64,000 nt of DNA, taken from positions 186,001 to 250,000 of the forward strand of contig NZ_FOQD01000002.1 in the NCBI RefSeq assembly GCF_900113665.1, in the 5' to 3' direction. The notes under the pieces are model-generated. The model saw only the letters and a list, made by a program, of their open reading frames with translations, was not told the origin of the DNA and did no database searches. This document shows positions 51,029 through 59,526 of this stretch, piece by piece; within the stretch, counting starts at the first letter, position 1; each line of letters opens with the position of its first letter. A program made the translations under genes and the position numbers. The stretch is from Planctomicrobium piriforme (lineage in GTDB: Bacteria > Planctomycetota > Planctomycetia > Planctomycetales > Planctomycetaceae).

Positions 51029-52303
51029 ATGCGAATCCTGTTCATCAGCACGACTTTTCCGGACGCCGCCGCGCCGGCACGCGGAACGTACAACTCCGCG
51101 CTCGTGCGGGCACTGCAGCGCGAACATGAAGTCGCCGTCGTTTCCCCCCGCTTCTTCACGGAAGTCTATTCCCGACGCGGCCGCAAAACGTTCTCAGCTC
51201 CGGCAGAGATGCAGCGGTTGAACATTCCGGTCGACTATCCGACCTCCTGGTACACCCCCCGCTTACTTCAGGCCCGTTACGGCGATCAAATGTGGTGGTC
51301 GGTCCGCGACTGCGTGCAGCGCCGGCTCGAAGCCTTCCGTCCCGACGCCGTTCTCAGTTACTGGGCGCATCCCGATGGCGATGTCGGCCTTCGCGCCGCG
51401 GCCCTCGCCGGAGTGCCCTCTGCCGTCATCGTTGGCGGGACCGATGTTCTCATTCTTCCGAAGCTGCCGCATCGCGGGGAACGCGTTCGTCAGGTGCTTC
51501 AAAAATCCGATGCCGTGATCACCGTCAGTGAGGGACTCCGCAAAGCAACCTGCGAATTGCAGGTGCCGGAAGGTCGGGTTCACACCATTTATCAGGGGGT
51601 CGAAGAACACCTCTTCGAAAGCACCCGTACGCGGCATGCAGCTCGTAAGCAGTTGGGTCTCTCAGACGAATTCGCACATCTCCTGTGGGTTGGTCGCATC
51701 GTCGACATCAAGGCGCTTCCGGTCCTGCTGACCGCCGCCACCCGACTCCGGGACCGCGGCGTGAAGTTCAAACTCCACCTCATCGGCGACGGCCCTGCCC
51801 GTGCCGGTTTGAAGTTACAGGCCTCGCGACTGGGGCTCGACAGTCAGGTCTACTTCCACGGGGCCATCGGTCACGATCAGGTTCCGGACTGGTATCGCGC
51901 TGCCGACCTGACCATGCTCTGCAGCGATTCCGAAGGACTGCCCAACGTCTTGCGAGAGTCGCTCGCCTGCGGCACTCCGTTTGTCTCGACCAATGTCGGC
52001 AGCATTCACGAAATCGCCCAGCCGGAAGCGAGCCTGTTGACGCCTCCCCGCGATCCAGACGCCTTTGCCACGGCCATTGAATCCATGCTGACGCCAGAAG
52101 CCAAACAAGCGGCGGCGACTTACCGTCCTCGAGGCTGGGCCGACTGTGCCCGCGACACCGCCAGACTTTTACAGTCGTTGCGGGACGCCCGGGCCGAACA
52201 GGCAAAAACCGCTCCCCTACCCCGTCGTCCATTGCAGACACCCGCTGATTACGAAACTGCAACCAGCGTCAAAACCGCCAGCGCCGGGGAGGTCTGGACA
52301 TGA
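51029..52303 (+). CDS. Glycosyltransferase family 4
   Basis: The roughly 424-residue GT-B enzyme starts with MRILFISTTFPDAAAPARGT at 51029. It contains PDAVLSYWAHPDGDVGLRAA, the donor half with LLWVGRIVDIKALPVLLTAA and HLIGDGPARAGLKLQA, and the acidic region LCSDSEGLPNVLRESLACGT. That places the conserved Glu pair about residue 320. An open frame begins at 50888 inside the epimerase gene but lacks family sequence, so I reject it. Its stop overlaps the next GT4 start by ATGA. Confidence 0.9.
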   Translation: MRILFISTTFPDAAAPARGTYNSALVRALQREHEVAVVSPRFFTEVYSRRGRKTFSAPAEMQRLNIPVDYPTSWYTPRLLQARYGDQMWWSVRDCVQRRLEAFRPDAVLSYWAHPDGDVGLRAAALAGVPSAVIVGGTDVLILPKLPHRGERVRQVLQKSDAVITVSEGLRKATCELQVPEGRVHTIYQGVEEHLFESTRTRHAARKQLGLSDEFAHLLWVGRIVDIKALPVLLTAATRLRDRGVKFKLHLIGDGPARAGLKLQASRLGLDSQVYFHGAIGHDQVPDWYRAADLTMLCSDSEGLPNVLRESLACGTPFVSTNVGSIHEIAQPEASLLTPPRDPDAFATAIESMLTPEAKQAAATYRPRGWADCARDTARLLQSLRDARAEQAKTAPLPRRPLQTPADYETATSVKTASAGEVWT

Positions 52304-53709
52304 TGTTCGCTCAACGTCCTCCCCGAGTGTTGTTCGTCTCCTATCTGTTTCCGCCCACCGGCGGCGTCGGGGTGCAGCGCGTCAGCAAGTTTGTGAAATA
52401 CCTGCCGCAGGCAGGCTGGGAATCCTCAGTCCTGACGGTCTCGAACGCATCGGTCCCGTTACACGATGAGAGCCTGGTGCGGGACATTCCCCCCGGCACC
52501 CTCATTCGTCGCGCCAAGACTTACGAACCGGGTTACGCCCTTAAGACAGCCGTCTCCGGCGGCAATTCAAAGCAGGGTTCCGCAGGGGGACTCGTTCGCG
52601 CTGCGAAGTCGGTCGTCCGGCGGATTGCCAATACTGCTTTGCAACCTGATCCGCAGATCCTCTGGCATCCGCATGCTTATCGTGAAGGTCTGAAGCTGCT
52701 GCAGGCGGCGCCGCACGACGCCATCATCGCCACCGGCCCTCCGTTCTCGTCATTCCTGCTGGGAGCGAAGCTCAGCCGCAAGACCGGCTTGCCGCTGATT
52801 CTCGATTACCGCGACGAATGGGACATCAGCAACGCCTACTGGGAAAACAAAGGGCAAGGCCAGTTTGCAAACTGGATCCAGACCCGACAACAGGCTTCTG
52901 CCCTTCGCACCGCTCAAGTCATTCTCGCAACCACGCCCTCCAGTGCGGCGGCGATTGAAGAGTTCGCCCGGCGTCATGGCAGCACGGCGAAGGCAATGTA
53001 CATCTACAACGGTTTCGATCCGGACGACTATCCTGCCGCTACTGCGGTGCAGGCACGCACTGGCGATTCGGCCGAGAAGTTTCGTCTCGCGTTCATCGGC
53101 ACTTTGTGGAATCTCAACTCGATTCAACCGGTCGTCGAAGCCCTGCTGAAGATCAGCGCTGCCCAGCCGGTGCTGGCAGGGACGCTGGAAATCTTTCTGG
53201 CTGGCCGTCGCACGCCGGATCAGGAAGCCCAGCTCGACCGCCTGCAGGGAACTCCGATCACAGTGACGCGAAGCCCGTTTGTTTCGCATGACGAAGCGAT
53301 CGATCTGATGCGTTCCGCTGATGCCTTGCTGATGCTCAACAGCGATCTGCCCAAGACGCAGCGGATCATCAACGCCAAGACGTTCGAATACATGGCCGCC
53401 CGTCGCCCGATGTTTGTGGTCGCTCCTCAGGGAGACGTCTGGGATGTCGTTCGCGACTTGCCTGGCACCGTCCTCTGCAAACCTGCGGACATCGACGGCA
53501 TTGCCGAGAAACTCTTGCTGACGCTGGAACTGCACCGCTGCGGCGAACGGTTCACAGACGCGACCTGGGACATCTCACGCTTCGAACGCCGTCAGTTGAC
53601 GCGCGAACTTGCCAAACTGCTCGATCAGACGGTCGCCGACGCGCACGCCGGTTCGGCCGTCACCTCGCCCGCTTCTGGAATGGTGGAAAGGCCGGAATCT
53701 CACGCATGA
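52300..53709 (+). CDS. Glycosyltransferase family 4
   Basis: This 469-residue GT-B protein has an N-terminal SYLFPPTGGVGVQRVSKFVK, the segment ILDYRDEWDISNAYWENKGQ and a donor half with FRLAFIGTLWNLNSIQPVVE. The region DALLMLNSDLPKTQRIINAK follows. The third part resembles the PssA/GT4-like group found with O-antigen genes. It is translated from an ATGA overlap with the gene before and overlaps the gene after by another ATGA, so the three form one transcript. Confidence 0.88.
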   Translation: MMFAQRPPRVLFVSYLFPPTGGVGVQRVSKFVKYLPQAGWESSVLTVSNASVPLHDESLVRDIPPGTLIRRAKTYEPGYALKTAVSGGNSKQGSAGGLVRAAKSVVRRIANTALQPDPQILWHPHAYREGLKLLQAAPHDAIIATGPPFSSFLLGAKLSRKTGLPLILDYRDEWDISNAYWENKGQGQFANWIQTRQQASALRTAQVILATTPSSAAAIEEFARRHGSTAKAMYIYNGFDPDDYPAATAVQARTGDSAEKFRLAFIGTLWNLNSIQPVVEALLKISAAQPVLAGTLEIFLAGRRTPDQEAQLDRLQGTPITVTRSPFVSHDEAIDLMRSADALLMLNSDLPKTQRIINAKTFEYMAARRPMFVVAPQGDVWDVVRDLPGTVLCKPADIDGIAEKLLLTLELHRCGERFTDATWDISRFERRQLTRELAKLLDQTVADAHAGSAVTSPASGMVERPESHA

Positions 53710-54896
53710 GCACCGCTTTCCTCCTCTTCCTGATCGCCGCCGCACTGGTCGTGACTGCCGTCGTTGCACTCACCGTCGCCATCCGTGCCCGGCAGATGCA
53801 TCTGTGGATTGGCAGCTATGCCATCCCTGCTGAACCGCGTCCAGCCTGGCATGAAGATGATCAGGTCGACGTCTTCATTGCGATCTGCGATCACTGGGAA
53901 CCCCGCTGCTACCGCGCCACAGACGAAGTGGCGATGGCCCGCGTCCGGCGCTGGCGCGACGACTATCCGCGTCTGTTCTCGGAATTTGCCGATGTCGATG
54001 GCCGTGCCCCGCGTTACACGTTCTTCTTCCCGGAAGACGAATACCGTCCGGAGTACATGGACGAGATCCGTCCCCTGGTCGATGCCGAATTCGCGGACGT
54101 CGACGTCCACCTGCACCATCACAACGACACCGCACAACAGCTTCGCGACAAGCTCGAAGCGTTTCGCGAAACCTTGTACTACCGTCACGGGCTGCTGCGT
54201 CGCGATCCGATCACCGGCGAGATCGTCTACGGATTCATCCACGGCAACTGGTCGCTCTGCAATTCACGCCCCGACGGCAAACTCTGCGGAGTCGATGCCG
54301 AACTGACGGTCCTGCGTGAAACCGGCTGTTATGCCGACTTCACTCTCCCGTCGGCCCCCAGCGCCACACAGACGCAAACGATCAACTCGATTTACTATGC
54401 TCAGGATTTGCCTGGCCAGCGGAAGTCGCACAACACCGGCATTCGCGCCCGGGTTGGTCAGGCTCCGCCGATGGACCATCTGCTGATGATTCAGGGGCCA
54501 CTCGTTCCCGATTGGGCGCGGCGTCGCTGGGGAGTGATCCCCCGCATTGAAAATGCCGATCTCCACGGAGGTCGCGGGCCAGACCTGCGACGGCTCAAAC
54601 TGTGGATGAAAGCGGGCGTGCATGTCGCCGGTCGACCGGACTGGCGGTTCGTGAAGCTGCACACACACGGGTGCAAAGATGTGAACATCGACACGATGCT
54701 CGGCCCGGCGATGCAAAACTTCCACCGGGAGCTGCGCGACTTCAACGCCGTCCACCCGAACTTCCGCTACCACTACGTCAGCGCCTGGGAAATGGCGCAG
54801 CTCGTGCATCAGGCGGAGCAGGGACTGCGAACCCCGCTACTCGGAGCGGCGCTGCAGAAAGCAATCGCCAAGCCGTCAGCCATCAAAGTCGACTGA
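53706..54896 (+). CDS. Membrane-anchored polysaccharide-locus protein, possibly NodB-fold
   Basis: This 396-residue protein has one N-terminal membrane helix (LLFLIAAALVVTAVVALTVA). A domain follows with VDVFIAICDHWEPRCYRATD, RYTFFFPEDEYRPEYMDEIR, VDVHLHHHNDTAQQLRDKL and a C-terminal VKLHTHGCKDVNIDTMLGPA. The pattern of histidines and acids on strands recalls polysaccharide deacetylase (NodB) or GH57-like barrels, but a clear TFDD/HxxxH pair is missing. I therefore leave the activity open. It ends the glycan operon and follows a GT4 gene by ATGA overlap. Confidence 0.6.
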   Translation: MSTAFLLFLIAAALVVTAVVALTVAIRARQMHLWIGSYAIPAEPRPAWHEDDQVDVFIAICDHWEPRCYRATDEVAMARVRRWRDDYPRLFSEFADVDGRAPRYTFFFPEDEYRPEYMDEIRPLVDAEFADVDVHLHHHNDTAQQLRDKLEAFRETLYYRHGLLRRDPITGEIVYGFIHGNWSLCNSRPDGKLCGVDAELTVLRETGCYADFTLPSAPSATQTQTINSIYYAQDLPGQRKSHNTGIRARVGQAPPMDHLLMIQGPLVPDWARRRWGVIPRIENADLHGGRGPDLRRLKLWMKAGVHVAGRPDWRFVKLHTHGCKDVNIDTMLGPAMQNFHRELRDFNAVHPNFRYHYVSAWEMAQLVHQAEQGLRTPLLGAALQKAIAKPSAIKVD

Positions 54897-54953
54897 TCTA
54901 TCGACGGCCACTCTGCTCGTTCATCTGTCCGTTTGCCGACGAAACAGAACGTC

Positions 54954-55283
54954 TCAGTTCTGGATGCGGAAACGGGCCGGACGAGAGCCATTTCGGGATG
55001 TCTGCTCGTAGGACACCAGGTACTGGTGTCCGCGGAGGAACAGCCGATCACCCGGCATCAGCGGGCCTTCTTCGAGCGGTGCATCATTGACCGCCAGTTC
55101 GCTGCAGGCGCATCGCGCCTTGAGAAAGATCTGCCCGCCGACATCTTCGAGCTTGCAGATGCTTTCGGCTTCCTGTTCGGAGTGCAGCCGACCGTTGGGA
55201 TCGAGTGCCAGACCGGCGGGGAATTCATCGATCATGACGACGCCGACCGACCTCGCCCCCACTTCGTAGAGTCGAACTCGCAT
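54954..55283 (-). CDS. Small FHA-like protein
   Basis: The 109-residue product has a C-terminal pattern resembling an FHA domain: CSELAVNDAPLEEGPLMPGD and RLFLRGHQYLVSYE, with the Asn-Asp turn where FHA domains keep NG. The N-terminal phospho-Thr-binding RS-type residues are less clear. If real it binds phosphothreonine, which fits the Ser/Thr kinases in this genome, but its partners are unknown. It is convergent with the glycan cluster, ending 58 bases beyond its last stop codon. Confidence 0.5.
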   Translation of the reverse strand: MRVRLYEVGARSVGVVMIDEFPAGLALDPNGRLHSEQEAESICKLEDVGGQIFLKARCACSELAVNDAPLEEGPLMPGDRLFLRGHQYLVSYEQTSRNGSRPARFRIQN

Positions 55284-55512
55284 GGGGTTCTCCAGTCATT
55301 GATGAATCTGTCTGTGCGGCGCTGAAGAAAGGATGTGTGCAGAAGCAGTGCCGAAAATCGCGAATTGCGATAAGGACTGCCGGGTCAGTATCTTACGGGT
55401 GAACGGCAATCTCGCCGTGCCGATGTCGCGTGCAGCCGTGCTGAAGAATGCGGCGTTTTCACGCATGAAGATTGATTGACGCGTCCCTGTGAACACGACT
55501 GCCGGAACCCAC

Positions 55513-55959
55513 ATGTCGACTCTGTTGCTGATGATTCTGGCCGCGTTAACGGCCTGCGGAATTCCGATTCAGGCGATCGTCAATGCACGTCTCGGCACCC
55601 TGCTCGCCAACCCGTTGCTCGCCGCGCTGATTTCCTTTGTCACCGGCACCCTGGCGCTCGGGATCATCTGCCTGATTGCGAACGGAGGAATTCCCAAATA
55701 TCCGTCAGGCGTTCACATCCCCGCATTCCTCTACATCGGGGGCCTGCTGGGGGCCGTGTTCGTGACGGTCGTCCTCGTCCTCGTTCCGAAGATCGGACCA
55801 GCCAATGTGATCGCAGCCACAATTGTCGGGCAGTTGGTGATGGGGCTGGTGCTCGATCACTACGGAGTGCTCGGAACCCCTCAGAATCCGGTCAATCTGG
55901 TCCGGCTCAGCGGCGCGGCTCTGTTGATCGTCGGCGCCTGGCTGGTGAAATGGGGCTGA
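55513..55959 (+). CDS. DMT-superfamily transporter of the YdcZ/DUF606 type
   Basis: This 148-residue protein has five hydrophobic segments and the short half-size layout of YdcZ proteins: MILAALTACGIPIQAIVNAR near the start, FLYIGGLLGAVFVTVVLVLV in the middle and VIAATIVGQLVMGLVLDHYG later. It may act as a dimer of antiparallel subunits. The substrate is not known. I prefer the ATG at 55513 to the GTG at 55489. Confidence 0.8.
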   Translation: MSTLLLMILAALTACGIPIQAIVNARLGTLLANPLLAALISFVTGTLALGIICLIANGGIPKYPSGVHIPAFLYIGGLLGAVFVTVVLVLVPKIGPANVIAATIVGQLVMGLVLDHYGVLGTPQNPVNLVRLSGAALLIVGAWLVKWG

Positions 55960-56292
55960 TACGGCGTCAGCTGCATGCCCGAAATTCAATCCCGGTCGTC
56001 GATTCCGGCGAAATCGGCGCGATGGGGCGTCGCGACGACCTCGTTTCGTAACTCCCGTTGAGTCTCCGGGAGAAACTGCCGTATAACCCCGTCCTGCGCC
56101 ACGAAGGAAAAGCTCCAAGCACCAAATTTCAAATCTCAAACAAATCACAAATTCCAAAAGTGAACACGGGAACCTGTTTAAGACTTTTGATTTTTGAACA
56201 TTGGGATTTGTTTCGAATTTGGGTGCTTGTGATTTGGAATTTCCCAGGCAACTGGACCTTCCAAGACGGACACAAATTTGAAGGGCAGTGAG
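55960..56292. other. Intergenic region containing an AT-rich inverted repeat
   Basis: The palindrome at 56112-56244 occupies much of it. The rest shows no gene. The GT39 gene should have its promoter here, but I see no clear box pair outside the repeat. Confidence 0.5.
56112..56244. repeat. AT-rich inverted repeat, AAGCACCAAATTTC family, copy a
   Basis: The left arm AAGCACCAAATTTCAAATCT then CAAACAAATC is mirrored by the right arm GGGATTTGTTTCGAATTTGG then GTGCTTGTGATTTGGAATTT. The GC content is far below that of the chromosome around it. Confidence 0.8.
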
Positions 56293-58083
56293 ATGAAGCG
56301 AACGGTCCAGGATGTGGCCATCGTGCTGGCTGTCGCCGCGGTTGTCTTTTTCACCAACCTCGGCGGCCCGAGGTTGTGGGATCGGGACGAGCCTCGCAAC
56401 GCCGGCTGCGCAGCCGAAATGCTGGCCGCCGAGAACTGGATCACCCCGGTCTTCAACGCCGAACTCCGTTCACACAAACCGGTTCTCACCTACTGGTTCA
56501 TGATGGCCTCGTACGCCCTGCTCGGGGTCAACGAGTTTGCCGCACGACTTCCCTCCGCGGTGTTCGGCGTCGGCACCTGCCTGCTCACCTGGTTCATGGG
56601 CCGCCGACTATTCGGTCCCCCCGCCGGGGTCTGGGCTGCCGTCGTGCTCGCCACGACGATGATGTTCGGCGTCGCTTCACGCGCCGCCACGCCTGATGCT
56701 CCGCTCATTTTCTTCTCGACGCTGTCGCTCGCCATCTACGTCTACGGCACCACGCGCTCCATCAGCGCCCATGCAGACGCCGCACCCGGCTTCGAAAAAG
56801 ACTTCCCCACAGGCTGGGTTTTGCCCACTCTGATGTACGCCGCGATGGGCTGTGCTGTCTTGGCGAAAGGGCCCGTCGGCTGCGTGCTCCCCACGGCAGT
56901 CATCGGGATGTCGCTCCTGATCCGACGCCTGCCTCCGGTGACTCGCACTTTCTCGTCGTCCTGGGAACGAGTGATCGTCGAACTGGTGCGCCCGTTTGCA
57001 CCAATGCATTTTCTCCGCACTTGCTGGAGCATGCGTCCGCTACTGGCGCTGGGAGTCATTCTCGCGGTCGCCCTCCCCTGGTACGTCTGGGTGCATTTGC
57101 GAACCGACGGCGAGTGGACTTACGGCTTCTTCATGAAGCACAATCTGGAACGCGCGACCCGGGCCATGGACGGCCACAATGGCGGCCTGCTGTTCTATCC
57201 GATCGCATTGCTCCTCGGTTTCTTCCCGTGGTCGATCTTCTGGGTGCCGACGATGATCGAATCGGTCCGTACCGGTCGGAAGACCGACGCACGCTCGGGA
57301 GCCTTCATTTTCGCCCTCTGCTGGGTCGGCGTGTATGTCGGCCTGTTCTCGCTCGCCAAAACCAAACTCCCCAGCTACATCACTCCCTGCTATCCCGGGC
57401 TGGCGCTGCTGACCGGCGTCTTCCTCGACCGCTGGGTCCGTTCTGAAATCACCTTCCCCGCCGTCTGGCGACGCATCGCCTTCGGCTCGCTGATCTTTGC
57501 AGGCGTCGGCACGGCCATCGTATTGCCGGTCGTTTGTATGTACCTGCTCCCCGGCGAAGAGTTCCTCGGGATCGTCGCCGCGATTCCCCTCATCGGCGGC
57601 AGCATGGCGCTGCTGATGGCCGAACGGGGTCAAGCGAAGCTCGCCTGTCGCTGGACTGCCGGAACCGCCATCGCTTTGTCCACGGTCGCCTTCGCACTTG
57701 TCGCCGATCGGGTCGACAATCATCGCCATCTCGAAGACCTGGTGTCTACCATCTATTCAGACCCGCAGAATCACGACGCTGAAATCGCCAGCCTGGCCAG
57801 TTGCGAGGGAAGCTGGGTCTTCTATTGCGGGCAGCCGATCCCCGCGCTCTCTTCGCCTGAAGAAGTGATTCAGTTTCTCAGCGAACCTTCTCCGAGCGGC
57901 AAAGCCCGCGTGGTGGTGACGACCGCCAAACGCATGAGCCGCGACGACTCGATCTCGCCGCTCGCGAACTATGTTGTAGGCCGCATCCCCTACTTCATGC
58001 GACAGGACGAGATCCTGGTACTGAAACCAACCCCGAGTGCCAACCGCAGCGCGGAACTGCCGAGTCCGTACGAGATCCGGTAG
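56293..58083 (+). CDS. Glycosyltransferase family 39 (ArnT/PMT-like) membrane protein
   Basis: This 596-residue protein uses polyprenyl-phosphate-sugar donors to glycosylate lipid A, lipids or proteins at the periplasmic face. The GT-C catalytic motif lies in the first loop: RLWDRDEPRNAGCAAEMLAA, followed by NWITPVFNAELRSHKPVLTY. About 11 membrane helices follow. MFGVASRAATPDAPLIFFST is the conserved acidic loop 2, and the periplasmic tail starts near residue 470. ATG at 56293 is preferred (AAGGG seven bases before); a TTG at 56278 is possible. Confidence 0.88.
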   Translation: MKRTVQDVAIVLAVAAVVFFTNLGGPRLWDRDEPRNAGCAAEMLAAENWITPVFNAELRSHKPVLTYWFMMASYALLGVNEFAARLPSAVFGVGTCLLTWFMGRRLFGPPAGVWAAVVLATTMMFGVASRAATPDAPLIFFSTLSLAIYVYGTTRSISAHADAAPGFEKDFPTGWVLPTLMYAAMGCAVLAKGPVGCVLPTAVIGMSLLIRRLPPVTRTFSSSWERVIVELVRPFAPMHFLRTCWSMRPLLALGVILAVALPWYVWVHLRTDGEWTYGFFMKHNLERATRAMDGHNGGLLFYPIALLLGFFPWSIFWVPTMIESVRTGRKTDARSGAFIFALCWVGVYVGLFSLAKTKLPSYITPCYPGLALLTGVFLDRWVRSEITFPAVWRRIAFGSLIFAGVGTAIVLPVVCMYLLPGEEFLGIVAAIPLIGGSMALLMAERGQAKLACRWTAGTAIALSTVAFALVADRVDNHRHLEDLVSTIYSDPQNHDAEIASLASCEGSWVFYCGQPIPALSSPEEVIQFLSEPSPSGKARVVVTTAKRMSRDDSISPLANYVVGRIPYFMRQDEILVLKPTPSANRSAELPSPYEIR

Positions 58084-58089
58084 GCGAAA

Positions 58090-58220
58090 TCTCAAGCACC
58101 AAATTCCAAATCCGAAACAAATCTCAAATTCCAAAAGCCAAAACGGGAAAGCTGTTTAAGACTTTTGCTTTTTGAACATTGGGATTTGTTTGAGTTTTGG
58201 TGCCTGGAATTTGGAGCTTC
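58090..58220. repeat. AT-rich inverted repeat, AAGCACCAAATTTC family, copy b
   Basis: CAAGCACCAAATTCCAAATC then CGAAACAAATCTCAAA pairs with GGGATTTGTTTGAGTTTTGG then TGCCTGGAATTTGGAGCTT. It lies between convergent GT39 and M16 genes. Confidence 0.8.
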
Positions 58221-59443
58221 TACCCGCCGTACGGTCCCAGTCCCACCGTCGTGTTCTGGGCAATCGGATAGGCGTCGAGCAGTGTCCGCACGTCTCTGAG
58301 AGTGAGATTCCGCAGCGTCTGCAGGTCGTCTTCCACACTGCGATATTGCCGCTGGTAGACCCAATTGTTGCCGAGGGCGGACAATCGCCCCATCGGACGC
58401 TCGCTGCCCAGCACGACCCGCGAGGCCACTTTGTTTCGCGCCTGTTCGAACTCTTCGGCCGTCGGCCCGGACTTGTTGAAATCCGCGTAGATCTGACTGA
58501 CCTGCTCCAGGTTCGACGCGGTCTCCTCAGGCTGACAGCACAGGTAGGTCATCCACGCGCCGCTGCCGTCAAAGTCGTTGAAGCCCAGGTCGCAGCTCTC
58601 GGCGAGACCTGTCTCGACCAGATCCCAGTACAGCCGGCCGGCGCCGTCGTCGCCGACAATCGTCGCGGCAATCTCAGCGGCAAACCGCAACGGATTCTGC
58701 GCTGAAGGCGCCGGAGCCAGCTGGATGACATGCTGCTGGTGCATTTCATCCCGCACTTTGAAGCTGCGGGAAACGCCGGGGCGTGCCTCGCTGCGGTCGC
58801 GGCCAGGGATGCCCCGCTGCCAGTTGCCGCAATGCTGCTCGGCCAGTTCCAGCAGGTGTTCCCATTCAAGGTTTCCGGCCGCGGCCAGCACCAGATTGCC
58901 TGCGCCGTACCGCGCAGAATGATAGTCCTTCATCTGAGTCGATGTGAGAGCGGTAATGCTCTCTGGCGAACCCAGCACGCTTTGCCCCAACGGGTGCCCC
59001 GCAAAGTGCCGCAGCATCGCCTGTTCGTAGACGCTGAAGGCCGGCATGTCTTCGTACATGCCGATCTCTTCGAGGATCACCTTCTTTTCCATATCGAAGT
59101 CGCTGTCCCGCAGGCTGGGACGCATCATCGCCGTGAGCAACTCCAGCGTCTGGTTCAAATACTCGGGGAGGATCGCCGCATAGTAGATGGTGATCTCTTC
59201 GCTCGTGCTGGCGTTATAGCTCGCGCCCACTTCGTCGAAGATGCGATTCACGTCTTCAGCGGAGAAACGGTCGTCCCCCTTGAACGCCATGTGTTCGAGG
59301 AAATGACTCACCCCGGCCACGCTGGGAGCTTCATCCCGCGATCCGGTCTGAACGAAGAAGCCGACCGCGGCACTCTGCGCTTCCGGCTTGACCTCCGCCA
59401 CAATTTCGAGACCGTTATCGAGCGTCGTGTGATGAAACTGCAT
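58220..59443 (-). CDS. M16-family metallopeptidase (insulinase/processing-peptidase type)
   Basis: This 407-residue zinc peptidase has the inverted zinc motif HxxEH as His47-Phe-Leu-Glu50-His51 in GVSHFLEHMAFKG. The downstream zinc glutamate is probably in ILEEIGMYEDMPAF. The C-terminal half shows FNDFDGSGAWMTYLCCQPEE and the closing region DDLQTLRNLTLRDVRTLLDA. About half the length of eukaryotic insulinase, it is the size of the mitochondrial-processing-peptidase-like subunits of bacteria. No signal peptide is evident, so it is probably cytoplasmic. Confidence 0.92.
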   Translation of the reverse strand: MQFHHTTLDNGLEIVAEVKPEAQSAAVGFFVQTGSRDEAPSVAGVSHFLEHMAFKGDDRFSAEDVNRIFDEVGASYNASTSEEITIYYAAILPEYLNQTLELLTAMMRPSLRDSDFDMEKKVILEEIGMYEDMPAFSVYEQAMLRHFAGHPLGQSVLGSPESITALTSTQMKDYHSARYGAGNLVLAAAGNLEWEHLLELAEQHCGNWQRGIPGRDRSEARPGVSRSFKVRDEMHQQHVIQLAPAPSAQNPLRFAAEIAATIVGDDGAGRLYWDLVETGLAESCDLGFNDFDGSGAWMTYLCCQPEETASNLEQVSQIYADFNKSGPTAEEFEQARNKVASRVVLGSERPMGRLSALGNNWVYQRQYRSVEDDLQTLRNLTLRDVRTLLDAYPIAQNTTVGLGPYGG

Positions 59444-59526
59444 GAAGTCGAGTGTCCAGGGGGCGAGTGTCCAGAGCCAGAGAGAGGCTCGCGAGTCAGC
59501 GTCAGTTTACCGGAAAATCATCATCG

